Of a DNA stretch of 64,000 bases, positions 1-7,936 are shown in pieces; positions within the stretch are counted from its first letter, which is position 1; each line of letters starts with the position of its first letter. The stretch is taken from assembly GCA_963778185.1 (NCBI GenBank), contig CAVZTF010000002.1:1-64000 (forward strand), written 5' to 3'. Both the position numbers and the translations under genes were made by a program. The stretch is from RPQJ01 sp963778185. GTDB taxonomy: Bacteria; Pseudomonadota; Gammaproteobacteria; Steroidobacterales; Steroidobacteraceae. The notes beneath the pieces were generated by a model. The model was not told where the DNA came from. It worked only from the letters and a program-made list of their open reading frames with translations, and did no database searches.

Positions 1-513
1 GTTCAAACGCGAAATGGGATTGCCACCCGCGCGTTTTCGACGCGAGACCAGGCAAGATCAGTTGTCATCAAAGGTGGGTGCATCGTGACGAACGGCTGCT
101 TGTTGCGCTGACCGGTTGCGGTCACCGCCCGAAGCAGACGCCAGGCGTCGGCATCATAGTGTTGGCTCATTGGCCGAACGTCGTTTTGCCAGCCAATATT
201 GTATTTCCCAGAATCGCTTCTATCGCGCCAACTGCCTGGCGCTTGAACTTCCTTCGTTCCGCGCTCGCGAGGGCCATCCGTTACGGGTCTCAAAAGGCCG
301 ACTGTCGAAGAAGCATTGCATCGGAGGTGTCCGCGGCCAACAGCCGCTCCTGGCCGACCTTACTCGTTCCTGAACGTCTGCTCTCCCCCTCCGACCCGCC
401 CGCCCGAATCACTGAGCCGAAAACGGACGTTGTACGGTCGAGTACGACCCTCAGCCGACGGTTCTACGCCCATCCCATACACGATCTCAATCGATTCACT
501 CAAAGCAGAATAA
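1..513. other. Gene-poor stretch, no supported gene
   Basis: No reading frame here has a convincing start, ribosome binding site or recognisable product. A leftward frame of 96 codons (3-293) is open but matches no family I recognise and has no Shine-Dalgarno sequence. The stretch carries degenerate repeat material of the type GAACGTCTGCTC and CGGACGTTG, including the clear copy at 394-450. I see no RNA gene. Confidence 0.5.
394..450 (+). repeat. Uninterrupted copy of the repeat used as IS target
   Basis: This 57-bp segment starts ACCCGCCCGCCCGAATC and ends ACGACCC. It matches about 51 of 57 positions of the two halves that flank the IS110-family element (2947-2976 joined to 4363-4389). It is therefore a natural unoccupied relative of the insertion site: GCCGAAAA-CGGACGTTG here against GCCGAAAG-CGGACGTTG reconstructed around the element. 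The comparison fixes the element ends to within one base. What the repeat itself does is unknown. Confidence 0.75.
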
Positions 514-541
514 GAAAAGCCCCGGCACAGCCAGGGCTTTT
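514..541 (-). terminator. Rho-independent terminator of the SnoaL-like gene
   Basis: The near-perfect palindrome AAAAGCCC-11 nt-GGGCTTTT lies about 70 nt beyond the stop of the leftward gene at 613-1086. Read leftward it ends in a T-rich run (GGGGCTTTTCTT), so it can act as an intrinsic terminator for that gene. The A tract on the other side could make it bidirectional. Confidence 0.7.
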
Positions 542-612
542 CATCCTCAGAACTGCCGCTGAGAGGCCTGGTGATTGCAGCACCAGACACCGGCAAACAG
601 AAACTCAGACCA

Positions 613-1086
613 CTAATTCACTGCCGTCTGGCTTGTTCCGGAGCCGCTGGCGATCGGCGACCAATGCGCGGCTCGGACTTTCCAGTTGCCATCTTCCTTG
701 ACATACACCTGCGTTGCTCGCGTCCGGTAATTGCTCACAGCAGCACTGCTCTTCGGGGCCATTGAACCCTCTGAGTAAAACTGCGCAACCGCAACTTTTC
801 CCGGTACCAAGGTGATGACGTGAATGTGCTTCGCGTCAATATTGATCGATTGATATTCGTCGGGCGGGCTTCCAGCCTTAACTTCCTGCAGGAATCCGCC
901 ACTTGACCAGAATTCCAACGACCCATCCTTGGACACAGTGTCGACCTGGTCCTTGAGATTCTTCTTGGCATACGCGTTGGCGTCCATGATCGTCTTGATC
1001 ACTTCTTGCTCTGTTGCCTCATCAGCCTGAGCAAACGCACCGGCGAAGAACAATGTGCTCGCTAGAACCAGTAGTACTGCCTTCAT
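613..1086 (-). CDS. Secreted SnoaL/NTF2-like protein of unknown function
   Basis: The 157-residue product begins with a clear signal peptide (residues 1 to about 21, hydrophobic core LLVLASTLFFAGAFA). The mature part is about 135 residues, the size of a single NTF2-like cone fold, and ends in the GNWKVRAAHWSP pattern typical of SnoaL/DUF4440-type proteins. The start is supported by GGGAGA a few bases upstream and a TAATAC -10-like box before that. It is monocistronic, with a terminator about 70 nt downstream. Substrate and role cannot be read from the sequence; the fold serves enzymes and binding proteins alike. Confidence 0.75.
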   Translation of the reverse strand: MKAVLLVLASTLFFAGAFAQADEATEQEVIKTIMDANAYAKKNLKDQVDTVSKDGSLEFWSSGGFLQEVKAGSPPDEYQSINIDAKHIHVITLVPGKVAVAQFYSEGSMAPKSSAAVSNYRTRATQVYVKEDGNWKVRAAHWSPIASGSGTSQTAVN

Positions 1087-1186
1087 TGGTATCTCCCGTT
1101 TGTATTATCGAGCCCATGCAGGATTGGCTTCTGCGGGCCTCGCGTCACCGTGCAGCTTGCGAGGCGGCGAGCGACTATAGCCCAGT

Positions 1187-1612
1187 TCAGGAACGCCCGC
1201 TCCTAGCCGATCCTCCCCGCTCCCGAACGTCCCCCAACCCCCGCATCATCCCCCTGAGCCGCTCCACCCCCGCTTCCCGCTCCGGCGCCGGCCGCCGCGC
1301 CTGCGGCTGTTACATCCACTGCACCGGCACCGACGGCCCCAGCATCGCCCGGATCCGCCCGCCGATCCCATCGTGCACCATCTTCCCCACGATCATCACC
1401 GCCCTCGGCGCCGCCGCGCGGATCGCCTCCCGCGTATACGTGGGCCACGCGATTTCGAGCGCCGTCGCTAGCTCCGCCACGCGTGGCTTCGGCTGCGACG
1501 CCGCATACAGCGCCACCGGACTCGCATCCATGAGCCAAACGCCGCGCGCCTTGAGCGTTTCCAGCACCTTGAGCTTCGCCGCGAGCTCGCGATCGCGGAC
1601 GTATCCGACTAC
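1187..1612 (-). pseudogene. Remnant of a uracil-DNA-glycosylase-like protein
   Basis: The leftward frame reads as the C-terminal part of a globular protein (LKARGVWLMDASPVALY, then APRAVMIVGKMV). This resembles the C-terminal half of small uracil-DNA-glycosylase-superfamily proteins of unknown function. It has lost its N-terminus: the upstream end abuts the IS3 remnant near 1607. A TAA at 1310-1312 interrupts it, yet the same frame continues sensibly afterwards (QPQARRPAPEREAGVERL) to a TGA at 1187. One base change (TAA for TAC) would restore it. The family assignment is tentative; the broken state is clear. Confidence 0.5.
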
Positions 1613-1732
1613 ATCGAGTCCTTCTACAATCCGATACGCCGCCACAGCCACCTTGGCGGAATGAGTCCCGACCGGTTCGAGGCGGCTCACAAGCCTGGGC
1701 GGCGAGGTGTCCACTGAAACCTGGGAACTCCA
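1607..1732 (+). mobile_element. 3' end fossil of an IS3-family element
   Basis: The plus strand encodes DYIESFYNPIRRHSHLGG followed by MSPDRFEAA and ends at a TGA at 1715-1717. This is the characteristic C-terminus of IS3-family OrfB transposases, downstream of the last catalytic glutamate region. The following bases (to CTCCA at 1732) look like the right terminal inverted repeat. Everything upstream in the element is gone. The fossil separates two unrelated leftward gene fragments, so it marks an old insertion followed by deletion. Confidence 0.75.
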
Positions 1733-1950
1733 GCATTCCGCGAACGTGCGCGCCACGATCGCGCAATAGAGCCCGATCGCCAGCGCCTGCTCCCCGACCC
1801 AGCCCCGACCCAACTCCGCCACACGCGCGCGTGAGCCAGCTCCACGGCCGGCAGCCGCCACGGCCGCCTCGATCGCGGTCACCGTCGCCCAACTCTCCGG
1901 CCACGCCCGCACGAGCGCGAGCACCTTCGCCACCGACGCCTCGCCCTCCC
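1733..1950 (-). pseudogene. ADP-ribosylglycohydrolase C-terminal fragment
   Basis: Read leftward, this segment gives EASVAKVLALVRAWP and then GRGWVGEQALAIGLYCAIVA followed by RTFAEC. The second stretch is close to the conserved W-V-x-E-E-A-L-A-I-A-L-Y-C helix before the metal-binding motif of ADP-ribosylglycohydrolases. The metal-binding motif itself would follow, but the frame is cut at 1733 by the IS3 right end. No intact start or N-terminal catalytic region is present. It is a dead fragment; the family call rests on this one conserved block. Confidence 0.5.
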
Positions 1951-2032
1951 TCATCCGGAAGAATCCGCACCGCGGACGCCGCCGAACAAGTGTTCGCCAA
2001 TGCACTCCCACCCCGCCCCAGTCGCCATCTCC

Positions 2033-2674
2033 ATGCCGCGCACTCACACACGCTGGCTGGCCACGCTGGCCGCATTGCTGGCAAGCTCCACCGCCATGGC
2101 CATCGAAGAACCGAGCTTCCGCGTCCTCGAGCAGGACCGTGCGTTCGAGCTGCGCGAGTACGCGCCACATCTGCTCGCCGAGACACGCGTCGAGGCGGAC
2201 TTCGAGCGCGCCGGCAACGTCGCCTTCCAGCGACTGTTCCGCTACATCAGCGGCGAGAACACCGCGCAGCAGAAGATCGCGATGACCGCCCCGGTCACCC
2301 AGACCTCAGCCGCGAAGAGCGGCGAGAAGATCGCCATGACTGCTCCGGTCGCCCAGCAGGCCGACGGCGCGGGCTACCGCGTCGCCTTCGTCGTACCGGC
2401 GAAGTACACGCTGGACACCGTGCCGCAACCCAGTGACCCAACGGTGCAGATTCGTGCCGTGCCCGCGCAGCTGGTGGCCGCCTGGCGCTACTCCGGTCGC
2501 TGGACCGAGAGCAACTACCGCGAGCACGAAGCCGAACTGCGCGCTGCGATCGCCAGGCGCGGTCTCAAGGTGACCGGCGAACCGATCCTGGCCCGCTACA
2601 ACCCACCCTTCATGCCGTCGTTCCTGCGTCGCAACGAAGTGCTGATCCCGGTCGCGCGCAAGACGAGTCGTTAG
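2033..2674 (+). CDS. Secreted SOUL-family haem-binding protein
   Basis: The product of 213 residues starts with a signal peptide (residues 1-23, cleavage after TAMA). It continues with the SOUL/haem-binding-protein fold seen in bacterial exported proteins: EEPSFRVLEQDRAFELREY near the N-terminus, the doubled KIAMTAPV block around residues 85-115, and NPPFMPSFLRRNEVLIPV at the C-terminus. An in-frame ATG at 2000 is possible but places 11 polar residues before the signal peptide, so 2033 is preferred. Neither start has a strong Shine-Dalgarno. The family binds haem or tetrapyrroles in some members; the in vivo role in bacteria is not settled. Confidence 0.8.
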   Translation: MPRTHTRWLATLAALLASSTAMAIEEPSFRVLEQDRAFELREYAPHLLAETRVEADFERAGNVAFQRLFRYISGENTAQQKIAMTAPVTQTSAAKSGEKIAMTAPVAQQADGAGYRVAFVVPAKYTLDTVPQPSDPTVQIRAVPAQLVAAWRYSGRWTESNYREHEAELRAAIARRGLKVTGEPILARYNPPFMPSFLRRNEVLIPVARKTSR

Positions 2675-2976
2675 CGATCGGCACCGTCCGTCGCCCTTTG
2701 CAACCCGCTTAACCGTCGCGTTCGACCAGAAACGCGGATCCCGCGACACACCGCCTTGCAGAACCCTCCGAGGCGTCGCACCAGGTTCAAGCTGGGAGAC
2801 GCAACAGAAATCGGGGGAACGATTTGCTGGATGGTCGGGACTTTCCGAACGCTACCGCTAATGCAATTGCTGCACGCTCAATACCTGATCGTTTCTGAAC
2901 CGTCGCAGGCGGGTCCAACGGGCGAGGCCCAAGGACGGGCTGAGTAACCCGCCCGCCCGAATCCCTCTGCCGAAAG
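2675..2976. other. Intergenic stretch before the insertion sequence
   Basis: I see no gene here. The last 30 bases (2947-2976) are the left half of the repeat interrupted by the IS element. A 63-codon rightward frame at 2756-2947 has no Shine-Dalgarno and no recognisable product. Confidence 0.5.
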
Positions 2977-2983
2977 CAATGGG

Positions 2984-2999
2984 ATGGACCCCTCCCCAC
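2984..2999 (+). repeat. Left subterminal inverted repeat of the IS
   Basis: ATGGACCCCTCCCCAC here is the exact reverse complement of GTGGGGAGGGGTCCAT at 4344-4359. It lies 7 nt inside the left end and 67 nt before the transposase start. Confidence 0.9.
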
Positions 3000-3065
3000 A
3001 CCGACGGCATCGAGTGCCAGACTGGAGATGTGAAGCAACCAGTCACGGAATGAGGAGGGGTCGTC

Positions 3066-4097
3066 ATGAAGCTTACTCGCGTGGGTGTGGATCTGGCCAA
3101 GCAGGTCTTCCAGGTGCACGGCGTGGATGAGGCGGAACGTCCAGTCTGGTGTAAGCGCCTGAAGCGCAATCGGTGGGTCGCGGAGCTTGAGCGCGTGGCC
3201 GATCCGGGCGCCGAGGTCGGCATGGAGGCCTGCGGCAGCGCGCATCACTGGGCTCGGGTTCTGCAGGGCAAGGGCTACCGGGTGAAGCTGATCGCCCCGC
3301 AGTTCGTAAAGCCGTACGTGAAGACGAACAAGACCGACGCGAACGACGCCGAGGCGATCTGCGAGGCGATGAGCCGGCCAAGCATGCGCTTCGTTGGCGT
3401 GAAGGCGGTTGAGCAGCAGGATCTACAGGCGGTACATCGCGTGCGGTCGAGCCTGATCCGGGAGCGGACTGCCAAGGCCAACCAGTTGCGCGGCCTCGTC
3501 TACGAGTACGGTCTGGTGGCGCCGCAAGAGCTTATCTCGCTGCGCCGTGCGGTGCCTGAGTGGCTCGAGGATGCCGAGAATGGCCTGACCGCTCGCTTCC
3601 GATCCCTGCTGGCCGGCCTGTACCGTGACCTTCTGCAATGCGACGAGCGGGTCCGCGAACTCGATCAGGAAATCGCAGCGATCGCTCGTGAGCATGAGGC
3701 GGTCGGTCGCCTCGAACAACTGCGCGGCATCGGCCCGCTGACCGCTTCGGCGCTGTATGCGCTGGTCGGCGACGCGAGGCAGTATCGCAACGGTCGAGAG
3801 ATGGCGGTGTCACTCGGGCTCACACCGCGCCAGCACAGCTCTGGCGGCAAGGAGCGGCGGCTCGGGATCAGCAAGCGCGGCGACAAATACGTCCGAACGC
3901 TGCTGATCCACGGAGCGCGCTCGGCGCTACGAGCAGCACCAGGCAAGACCGACCGGCTCAGCCGATGGGCCCTTGCGCTGGCTGAGCGATCGCACCCGAA
4001 CGTGGCAGCGACCGCTCTCGCCAACAAGATGGCGCGGGTCGCCTGGGCGATGCTACGCCACGGAACGAACTATGAACCGGAGCACGTGGCTGCCTGA
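3066..4097 (+). CDS. IS110/IS1111-family DEDD transposase
   Basis: The 343-residue enzyme has the two-domain layout of IS110 transposases. The N-terminal RuvC-like DEDD domain begins with GVDLAKQVFQVHG (first Asp near residue 9), continues with VGMEACGSAHHWAR (Glu near residue 58) and KTNKTDANDAEAICEA (two Asp near residues 98-101). The C-terminal IS116/IS110/IS902 domain includes LRGIGPLTASALYA and GLTPRQHSSGGKERRLGISKRGD, with the catalytic-type serine in HSSGGK. The start is supported by GGAGGGG about 8 nt upstream. It recombines the circular element into target sites using DNA ends and, by family knowledge, a non-coding guide RNA. Confidence 0.93.
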   Translation: MKLTRVGVDLAKQVFQVHGVDEAERPVWCKRLKRNRWVAELERVADPGAEVGMEACGSAHHWARVLQGKGYRVKLIAPQFVKPYVKTNKTDANDAEAICEAMSRPSMRFVGVKAVEQQDLQAVHRVRSSLIRERTAKANQLRGLVYEYGLVAPQELISLRRAVPEWLEDAENGLTARFRSLLAGLYRDLLQCDERVRELDQEIAAIAREHEAVGRLEQLRGIGPLTASALYALVGDARQYRNGREMAVSLGLTPRQHSSGGKERRLGISKRGDKYVRTLLIHGARSALRAAPGKTDRLSRWALALAERSHPNVAATALANKMARVAWAMLRHGTNYEPEHVAA

Positions 4098-4343
4098 GCC
4101 TGTGCGTCCCGACTGATCGAGGAGAACATCACCGCGGTTGCGAGCACTACGAACGATGGCGAACAGGTCGAACCGGCGTCGGAGTAGCCTGCAAATGTCC
4201 ACGGGCGAGAAGCCCGAGAAAGCAATGAGGAGCCGACGCGCGAATAGCCCATCGTGGCCCGACCTCGGCTGATCGAGGTCAGACAGAGGCCGGATATACG
4301 TGAGCAGTCGTACCTCGTCGCCAGAGAACGGAGTGCTAGCAAA
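4098..4343 (+). ncRNA. Candidate bridge/seek RNA of the IS1111-type element
   Basis: The non-coding region between the transposase stop and the right inverted repeat is where IS1111-type elements encode their guide RNA. It has no open frame but clear hairpins: CGGGC-GAGAA-GCCCG (4202-4216) and GACCTCG-6 nt-CGAGGTC (4261-4280). GAAAGCAATG at 4218-4227 is identical to the left insertion junction (2972-2981), and ATATACG at 4294-4300 is identical to the right junction (4358-4364). These matches are what a guide with donor/target-pairing loops would show. Exact RNA ends are not determined. Confidence 0.55.
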
Positions 4344-4359
4344 GTGGGGAGGGGTCCAT
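4344..4359 (-). repeat. Right subterminal inverted repeat of the IS
   Basis: GTGGGGAGGGGTCCAT pairs exactly with the left repeat at 2984-2999 and lies 3 nt inside the right end of the element. Confidence 0.9.
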
Positions 4360-4440
4360 ATACGGACGTTGCACGGTCGAGAACGACCCATTGCGGCCTG
4401 TGGTGCGCCGCACAAGCGGACATTCCAAGTCGGCGCTTCG

Positions 4441-5322
4441 TCACCGTGCCGTCGTTGCCGCGTCGAGGTACAGCGGCTCGCCGTAGCGACCCCTGCCGTA
4501 TTTGCGCATGAGCTCTTGACCGCGCTCGGACAGGAGAAATTCACCGAATCGCCGGGCAGTCTGCGTTCCCGGCGTTGATTGCGTGCGATAGAGCGTGTGG
4601 TACGGATTCGACAGATCCTTGCCGCCACGGAAGAGCACCTTCAGGTTCGGCAGTTCTGAGCGCTGCAAGATGAAGGTGCTGGAGTCGGTCAGGAAATAGG
4701 CGCGCTCGGCATCGGCGCGCCGCAGGCTGGCCGTCATGAAGTCACCCGTGACGATGTACCAATCGCCAGCCGGCTCGAGCCCGGCAGACTTCCACAGGGC
4801 CAGCTCCCGCTGGTGCGTCCCGGACTCGTCGCCACGTGAGACAAACTTGGAACGCGTCGCGGAAATGCGGCGCAGCGCATCGGCGGCGTTCGTCGCTGCG
4901 ACGACTTTCGCTGGATCGCTCTTTGGCCCGACGATCCAGAACTCGTTGGACCCGATCAGCGCCCGGCCGGTGGCCCAGCCTTCCGCCACGGCCTTTTCCT
5001 CAGCCTTCGGCGCATGCGCCAGTACCATGTCGACCTTGCCTTGCTTCAGCAAGGCCAGCGCCTGGCCCGAGCCCGCAGGGTACCAGCTGACCTTGGCGTC
5101 GTTTTGGTCCGCGAACTCGGTGGCCAGCCGCTCGAGCAGACCGGTCTCGCCCGGTGTGCCGGTGGCAATGGCGAAGCTGTGGCTGCCGTGGCCCCATGTC
5201 GCGCCGAGGGCCGGTTCGGCCGCCGATGCTGCAGGCACGGTGATCATGGCCGCCATCGCCAGAAACGCAACGCACGAATTGCGTCTCGCGATCACGCGCC
5301 CCCGCGACCGTCCTTGCTGCAT
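4441..5322 (-). CDS. Second TupA-like oxyanion-binding protein (periplasmic)
   Basis: The 293-residue protein has a signal peptide (about residues 1-35, ending ASAAEP) followed by a type II periplasmic binding protein of the tungstate/molybdate TupA class. Conserved features are ATGTPGETGLLERLATEF (in place of the usual TTS ligand loop), SWYPAGSGQALALLKQGKVD, SNEFWIVGPKSDPAKV and FVSRGDESGTHQRELALW. The last is the family's SRGDxSGTH anion-binding loop. It closes a six-gene leftward operon that already has a tupA-like gene, so it may bind a related anion. The ATG is preceded by GGGGAAG within 5 nt. Downstream, the operon meets the IS element without an obvious terminator. Confidence 0.85.
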   Translation of the reverse strand: MQQGRSRGRVIARRNSCVAFLAMAAMITVPAASAAEPALGATWGHGSHSFAIATGTPGETGLLERLATEFADQNDAKVSWYPAGSGQALALLKQGKVDMVLAHAPKAEEKAVAEGWATGRALIGSNEFWIVGPKSDPAKVVAATNAADALRRISATRSKFVSRGDESGTHQRELALWKSAGLEPAGDWYIVTGDFMTASLRRADAERAYFLTDSSTFILQRSELPNLKVLFRGGKDLSNPYHTLYRTQSTPGTQTARRFGEFLLSERGQELMRKYGRGRYGEPLYLDAATTAR

Positions 5323-5331
5323 GTGCTTCCC

Positions 5332-5863
5332 CTATTCCGCGAGTCCGCACTTCGAGCGCGACCACCTGGCGCACCCAGCGCGAGAACTCGCCCTCGCCCT
5401 TGTTCGCGATCCTGAGATTGCCGAAGTCGCCGCCCAGTGCTTTGCCGTCAAGACGGTCGGCCACCAGGATCCGGCGCTCAGGTGAGAATCTCGGCTCGAT
5501 CTCCGCTAATGCATAGACGGCGCGGAAGCCGTCCTCCGCGATGACCACGACATAGGCGGCCATGTTGCGGCCGCGCAGGCGGTCGCCCACGGGCGCGCCG
5601 GCCTTGCGCAGGATCTCGATCATGGGCACGCCGGACCAGCTCTCCATCACGTTGCGGTCGTGCCGGGCCGGAATCTGGAACTGGTCGCGCGGCATGGCCT
5701 CGAGGTCCGAACGAGTGAGTTCCAGCGGCGTGTCGACTGCCCCGCCGACTCTCAGCAGCACCTCCTCGGCCGATGAGATTGCCGGGAGCAGCAGAAAGGC
5801 GGCCAAGGCGGCCACCTGCATGATATTGCGCGTAAATCGTTCGAGCATGATGCGGGTCTCCAT
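5332..5863 (-). CDS. Exported molybdopterin-oxidoreductase-fold protein, frameshifted at the 3' end
   Basis: About 176 residues: a signal peptide (1-32, ISSAEE) and a single molybdopterin-binding-oxidoreductase (sulfite oxidase-like) fold. SRSDLEAMP-type and WSGVPMIEILRKAG segments lie near residues 50-88, and RWVRQVVALEVR at the end. No conserved cofactor cysteine is evident, so it may be a binding or chaperone version rather than an enzyme. As sequenced, the frame misses its stop and stays open to 5000, overlapping the next gene by 320 nt. Removing one G near 5345-5347 gives a protein ending EVRLAE at a TAG (5332-5334) just before the next gene's Shine-Dalgarno. I infer a one-base insertion, probably a sequence error. 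Confidence 0.7.
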
Positions 5864-5880
5864 GGGATGAGGCGGCGTGA

Positions 5881-7926
5881 TCAGAAGCGATAGGCGAGCC
5901 CGAAGTTGTAGCGACGCCCCGGTTCGTAGAAGCCCTCCTCATAGGCGTAGAGCTCGTCGGCGATGTTTTCCACGCCGGCCTCGATCTCCAGGCCGGAGTC
6001 GAACACCCAGCCGCCCCGCAGACTGAAAATGGTGAAGCTGTCGGTCGTGCGGCTGCCGTCGGTGGTCGAATTTCGCGAGCTGTTGTACTCGGCGCTGGCC
6101 AGCAGACGCAGCGCGGTCGTGGGCCGCCACTCGCCCCATAACAGCGCGCTGTGCTCGGGCGTGTCCAGTAGCAGCAAGTCGGGGTCGCTCGTGTTCTCCC
6201 GATCCAACCACGTGTAGTTCCCTGCCACAGTCCATTGGTCCCCCAATGCCATCTGTGCCGAGAGCTCGATACCCTGGTTGCGCTGGCGTGCAATGTTCTG
6301 CAGCTGGGAGCACGGGGGGCTGGTACAGGCGGTGTTGGGGAGACTGACGTTCTCGATCGCATCCTCGAGGCGGCTGTAGAAGGCAACGGCCTTCCAGGTC
6401 GCCGACCCGTCGCTCCGCTCGATGCCGAGTTCGTAGTTGTCGGAGGTTTCCGCGTCCAGGTCGGGATTCGGCAGCGCCGAACCGAAGCGCGACGTGTAGC
6501 GGTCCTTGATGGTCGGGAAGCGCGTCTTGCGCGCGATGCCTCCGAAGGCGCGCAGGCCGTTGTCGAGCACGTGAGCCAGCACGACCTGGCCGTTGACCGC
6601 ATCGGTCGTGCCCGTCTCGAAGGGCACGATGGTGCCGTCGGGTAGCTTCTGGTCGGCGCGCTGGCCCTCCTGGCGGTTGTAGCTCAAGCCACCGATCAGC
6701 GGGGTGTTCGCTCCGACGGCATACTGGTACTCGGCCGCAAAAGACCAGACCTCATCCTCGAACTTCTCACGCGGCTCGTCGATGTCATCGGATTCGACGT
6801 GCTCGTCGTTCTTGTAGCTCACGGCTCCACGCAGCACGTGGCCTTCGGCCGCGCGCCATTCCGCATCGGCGCCGAAGCCCATGGTCTGATCGTCGTAGAC
6901 GCTGGTGAAGGCGAAAGGCCGGTCCTGGGTCGTGAAGGTGGCGTCGTCATACGACTTCAGGGTGTTGTCGAACTTGTCCTGGTATGCACGCAGTCGCAAC
7001 GTCACGTCCTCGCCCAGCGCACTCCGGGACAGGAAGTAGAGGCTGTCCTTGTCGTACACGGGCCACTGCCAGTACCGTGCGCGTACGCCCGGCGCGGTTC
7101 CGGCATAGGGCGGCGTCTCCTTCTCGCCACGCTGGCGGATGACACTGATGGCGTACTCGTCGTCTCCGCGTGGCGTGAAGCCGACGCGCAGGTTGATGCT
7201 GTTGTCGTCGGAGGCCGAGTTGACGCGCTTCCCGGCCGGCTGGACGGCCGTCGGCTCGAAGTCATCCGGCAGGCGGAAGTAGTCGCGCTCGCGCCATGCG
7301 CCCGACAGCTGCGCATACCATTTCTCGCGGGCGCCGCCGAGGCTGAAATCGGCGCGAGTTCCGCTGTGGTCCAGTTCGCTGTCGATGTCGACACCCGCAC
7401 GGACGCGACCCTCGAATTCCTCCGTCGGACGCCGGGTGATCACGTTGATGCTGCCGCCGAGCGCGTTGGGTCCGTAGAGCACGGACGTCATGCCCTTGCT
7501 GACCACGACCTGCGCGATGTCAGCGACCAGCACTCGACTCAGGTCGATGTTGCCGTCGTAGGGCACGTACACCGGGATGCCGTCGACGAACAAGGGAACC
7601 TGGCGCGAGTTGAAGCCGCGCACGAACACCAGGCGCTCGCTGCGGCCGCCGACATTCTGGGTCGTGACGCCCGGCAGCAGGTCCAGCGCCTCGGACAGGT
7701 CGGTTCGCTGGTGTCGCTCGATGTCCTCGGCGTCTAGCACTTCCACGCGGACCTCGTCCTCGAGCCGCAGGCGCGTGCCGATGACCTCGATCACACCCAG
7801 GCCGGCCTGCGATGTCGAATCAACCCCGGCCTGCGCCTGCGCCTGACCCGTCACCGGGGCTGCCGCTAGCATCGCGGCGACGATCGTAGCGGCGCGGGCC
7901 GGATAGTGTCGGTGCCGAATTGTCAT
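5881..7926 (-). CDS. TonB-dependent outer-membrane receptor
   Basis: The 681-residue protein has a signal peptide (1 to about 31, ending GQAQA), a TonB-box-like segment with a plug domain at about 40-190 (LSEALDLLPGVTTQNVGG, VFVRGFNSRQVPLFVDGIP, GPNALGGSINVITR) and a 22-strand-type barrel ending in the aromatic YNFGLAYRF. An upstream ATG at 8046 would overlap the previous gene by 110 nt; the ATG at 7926 follows GAGG at good spacing and starts directly at the signal peptide. It sits inside a tungstate/molybdate-type ABC operon, which suggests transport of that oxyanion or a complex of it across the outer membrane. The substrate is inferred from context only. Confidence 0.9.
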   Translation of the reverse strand: MTIRHRHYPARAATIVAAMLAAAPVTGQAQAQAGVDSTSQAGLGVIEVIGTRLRLEDEVRVEVLDAEDIERHQRTDLSEALDLLPGVTTQNVGGRSERLVFVRGFNSRQVPLFVDGIPVYVPYDGNIDLSRVLVADIAQVVVSKGMTSVLYGPNALGGSINVITRRPTEEFEGRVRAGVDIDSELDHSGTRADFSLGGAREKWYAQLSGAWRERDYFRLPDDFEPTAVQPAGKRVNSASDDNSINLRVGFTPRGDDEYAISVIRQRGEKETPPYAGTAPGVRARYWQWPVYDKDSLYFLSRSALGEDVTLRLRAYQDKFDNTLKSYDDATFTTQDRPFAFTSVYDDQTMGFGADAEWRAAEGHVLRGAVSYKNDEHVESDDIDEPREKFEDEVWSFAAEYQYAVGANTPLIGGLSYNRQEGQRADQKLPDGTIVPFETGTTDAVNGQVVLAHVLDNGLRAFGGIARKTRFPTIKDRYTSRFGSALPNPDLDAETSDNYELGIERSDGSATWKAVAFYSRLEDAIENVSLPNTACTSPPCSQLQNIARQRNQGIELSAQMALGDQWTVAGNYTWLDRENTSDPDLLLLDTPEHSALLWGEWRPTTALRLLASAEYNSSRNSTTDGSRTTDSFTIFSLRGGWVFDSGLEIEAGVENIADELYAYEEGFYEPGRRYNFGLAYRF

Positions 7927-7936
7927 GATCGCGACC

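Larger units (their letters stand above)
2977..4362 (+). mobile_element. Complete IS110-family element, IS1111 type
   Basis: The 1386-bp element contains one transposase gene, perfect 16-bp subterminal inverted repeats, 7 nt outside the left repeat and 3 nt outside the right repeat, and a 264-nt non-coding 3' region. This asymmetric geometry is characteristic of the IS1111 subgroup. No target duplication is seen, as expected for the family. The ends were set by comparison with the uninterrupted repeat at 394-450 and could move by one base. The transposase frame is intact, so the element may be active. Confidence 0.85.

Noticed and set aside
3..293. A 96-codon leftward frame at the window start
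   Set aside because: No recognisable family, no Shine-Dalgarno, and it overlaps rightward open frames of similar length; not enough to call a gene.
1310..2170. A single 286-residue leftward protein
   Set aside because: Its parts match three unrelated things (glycosylase-like, antisense of an IS3 end, ADP-ribosylglycohydrolase) and its first 70 codons are antisense to the SOUL gene, so it is a chimera.
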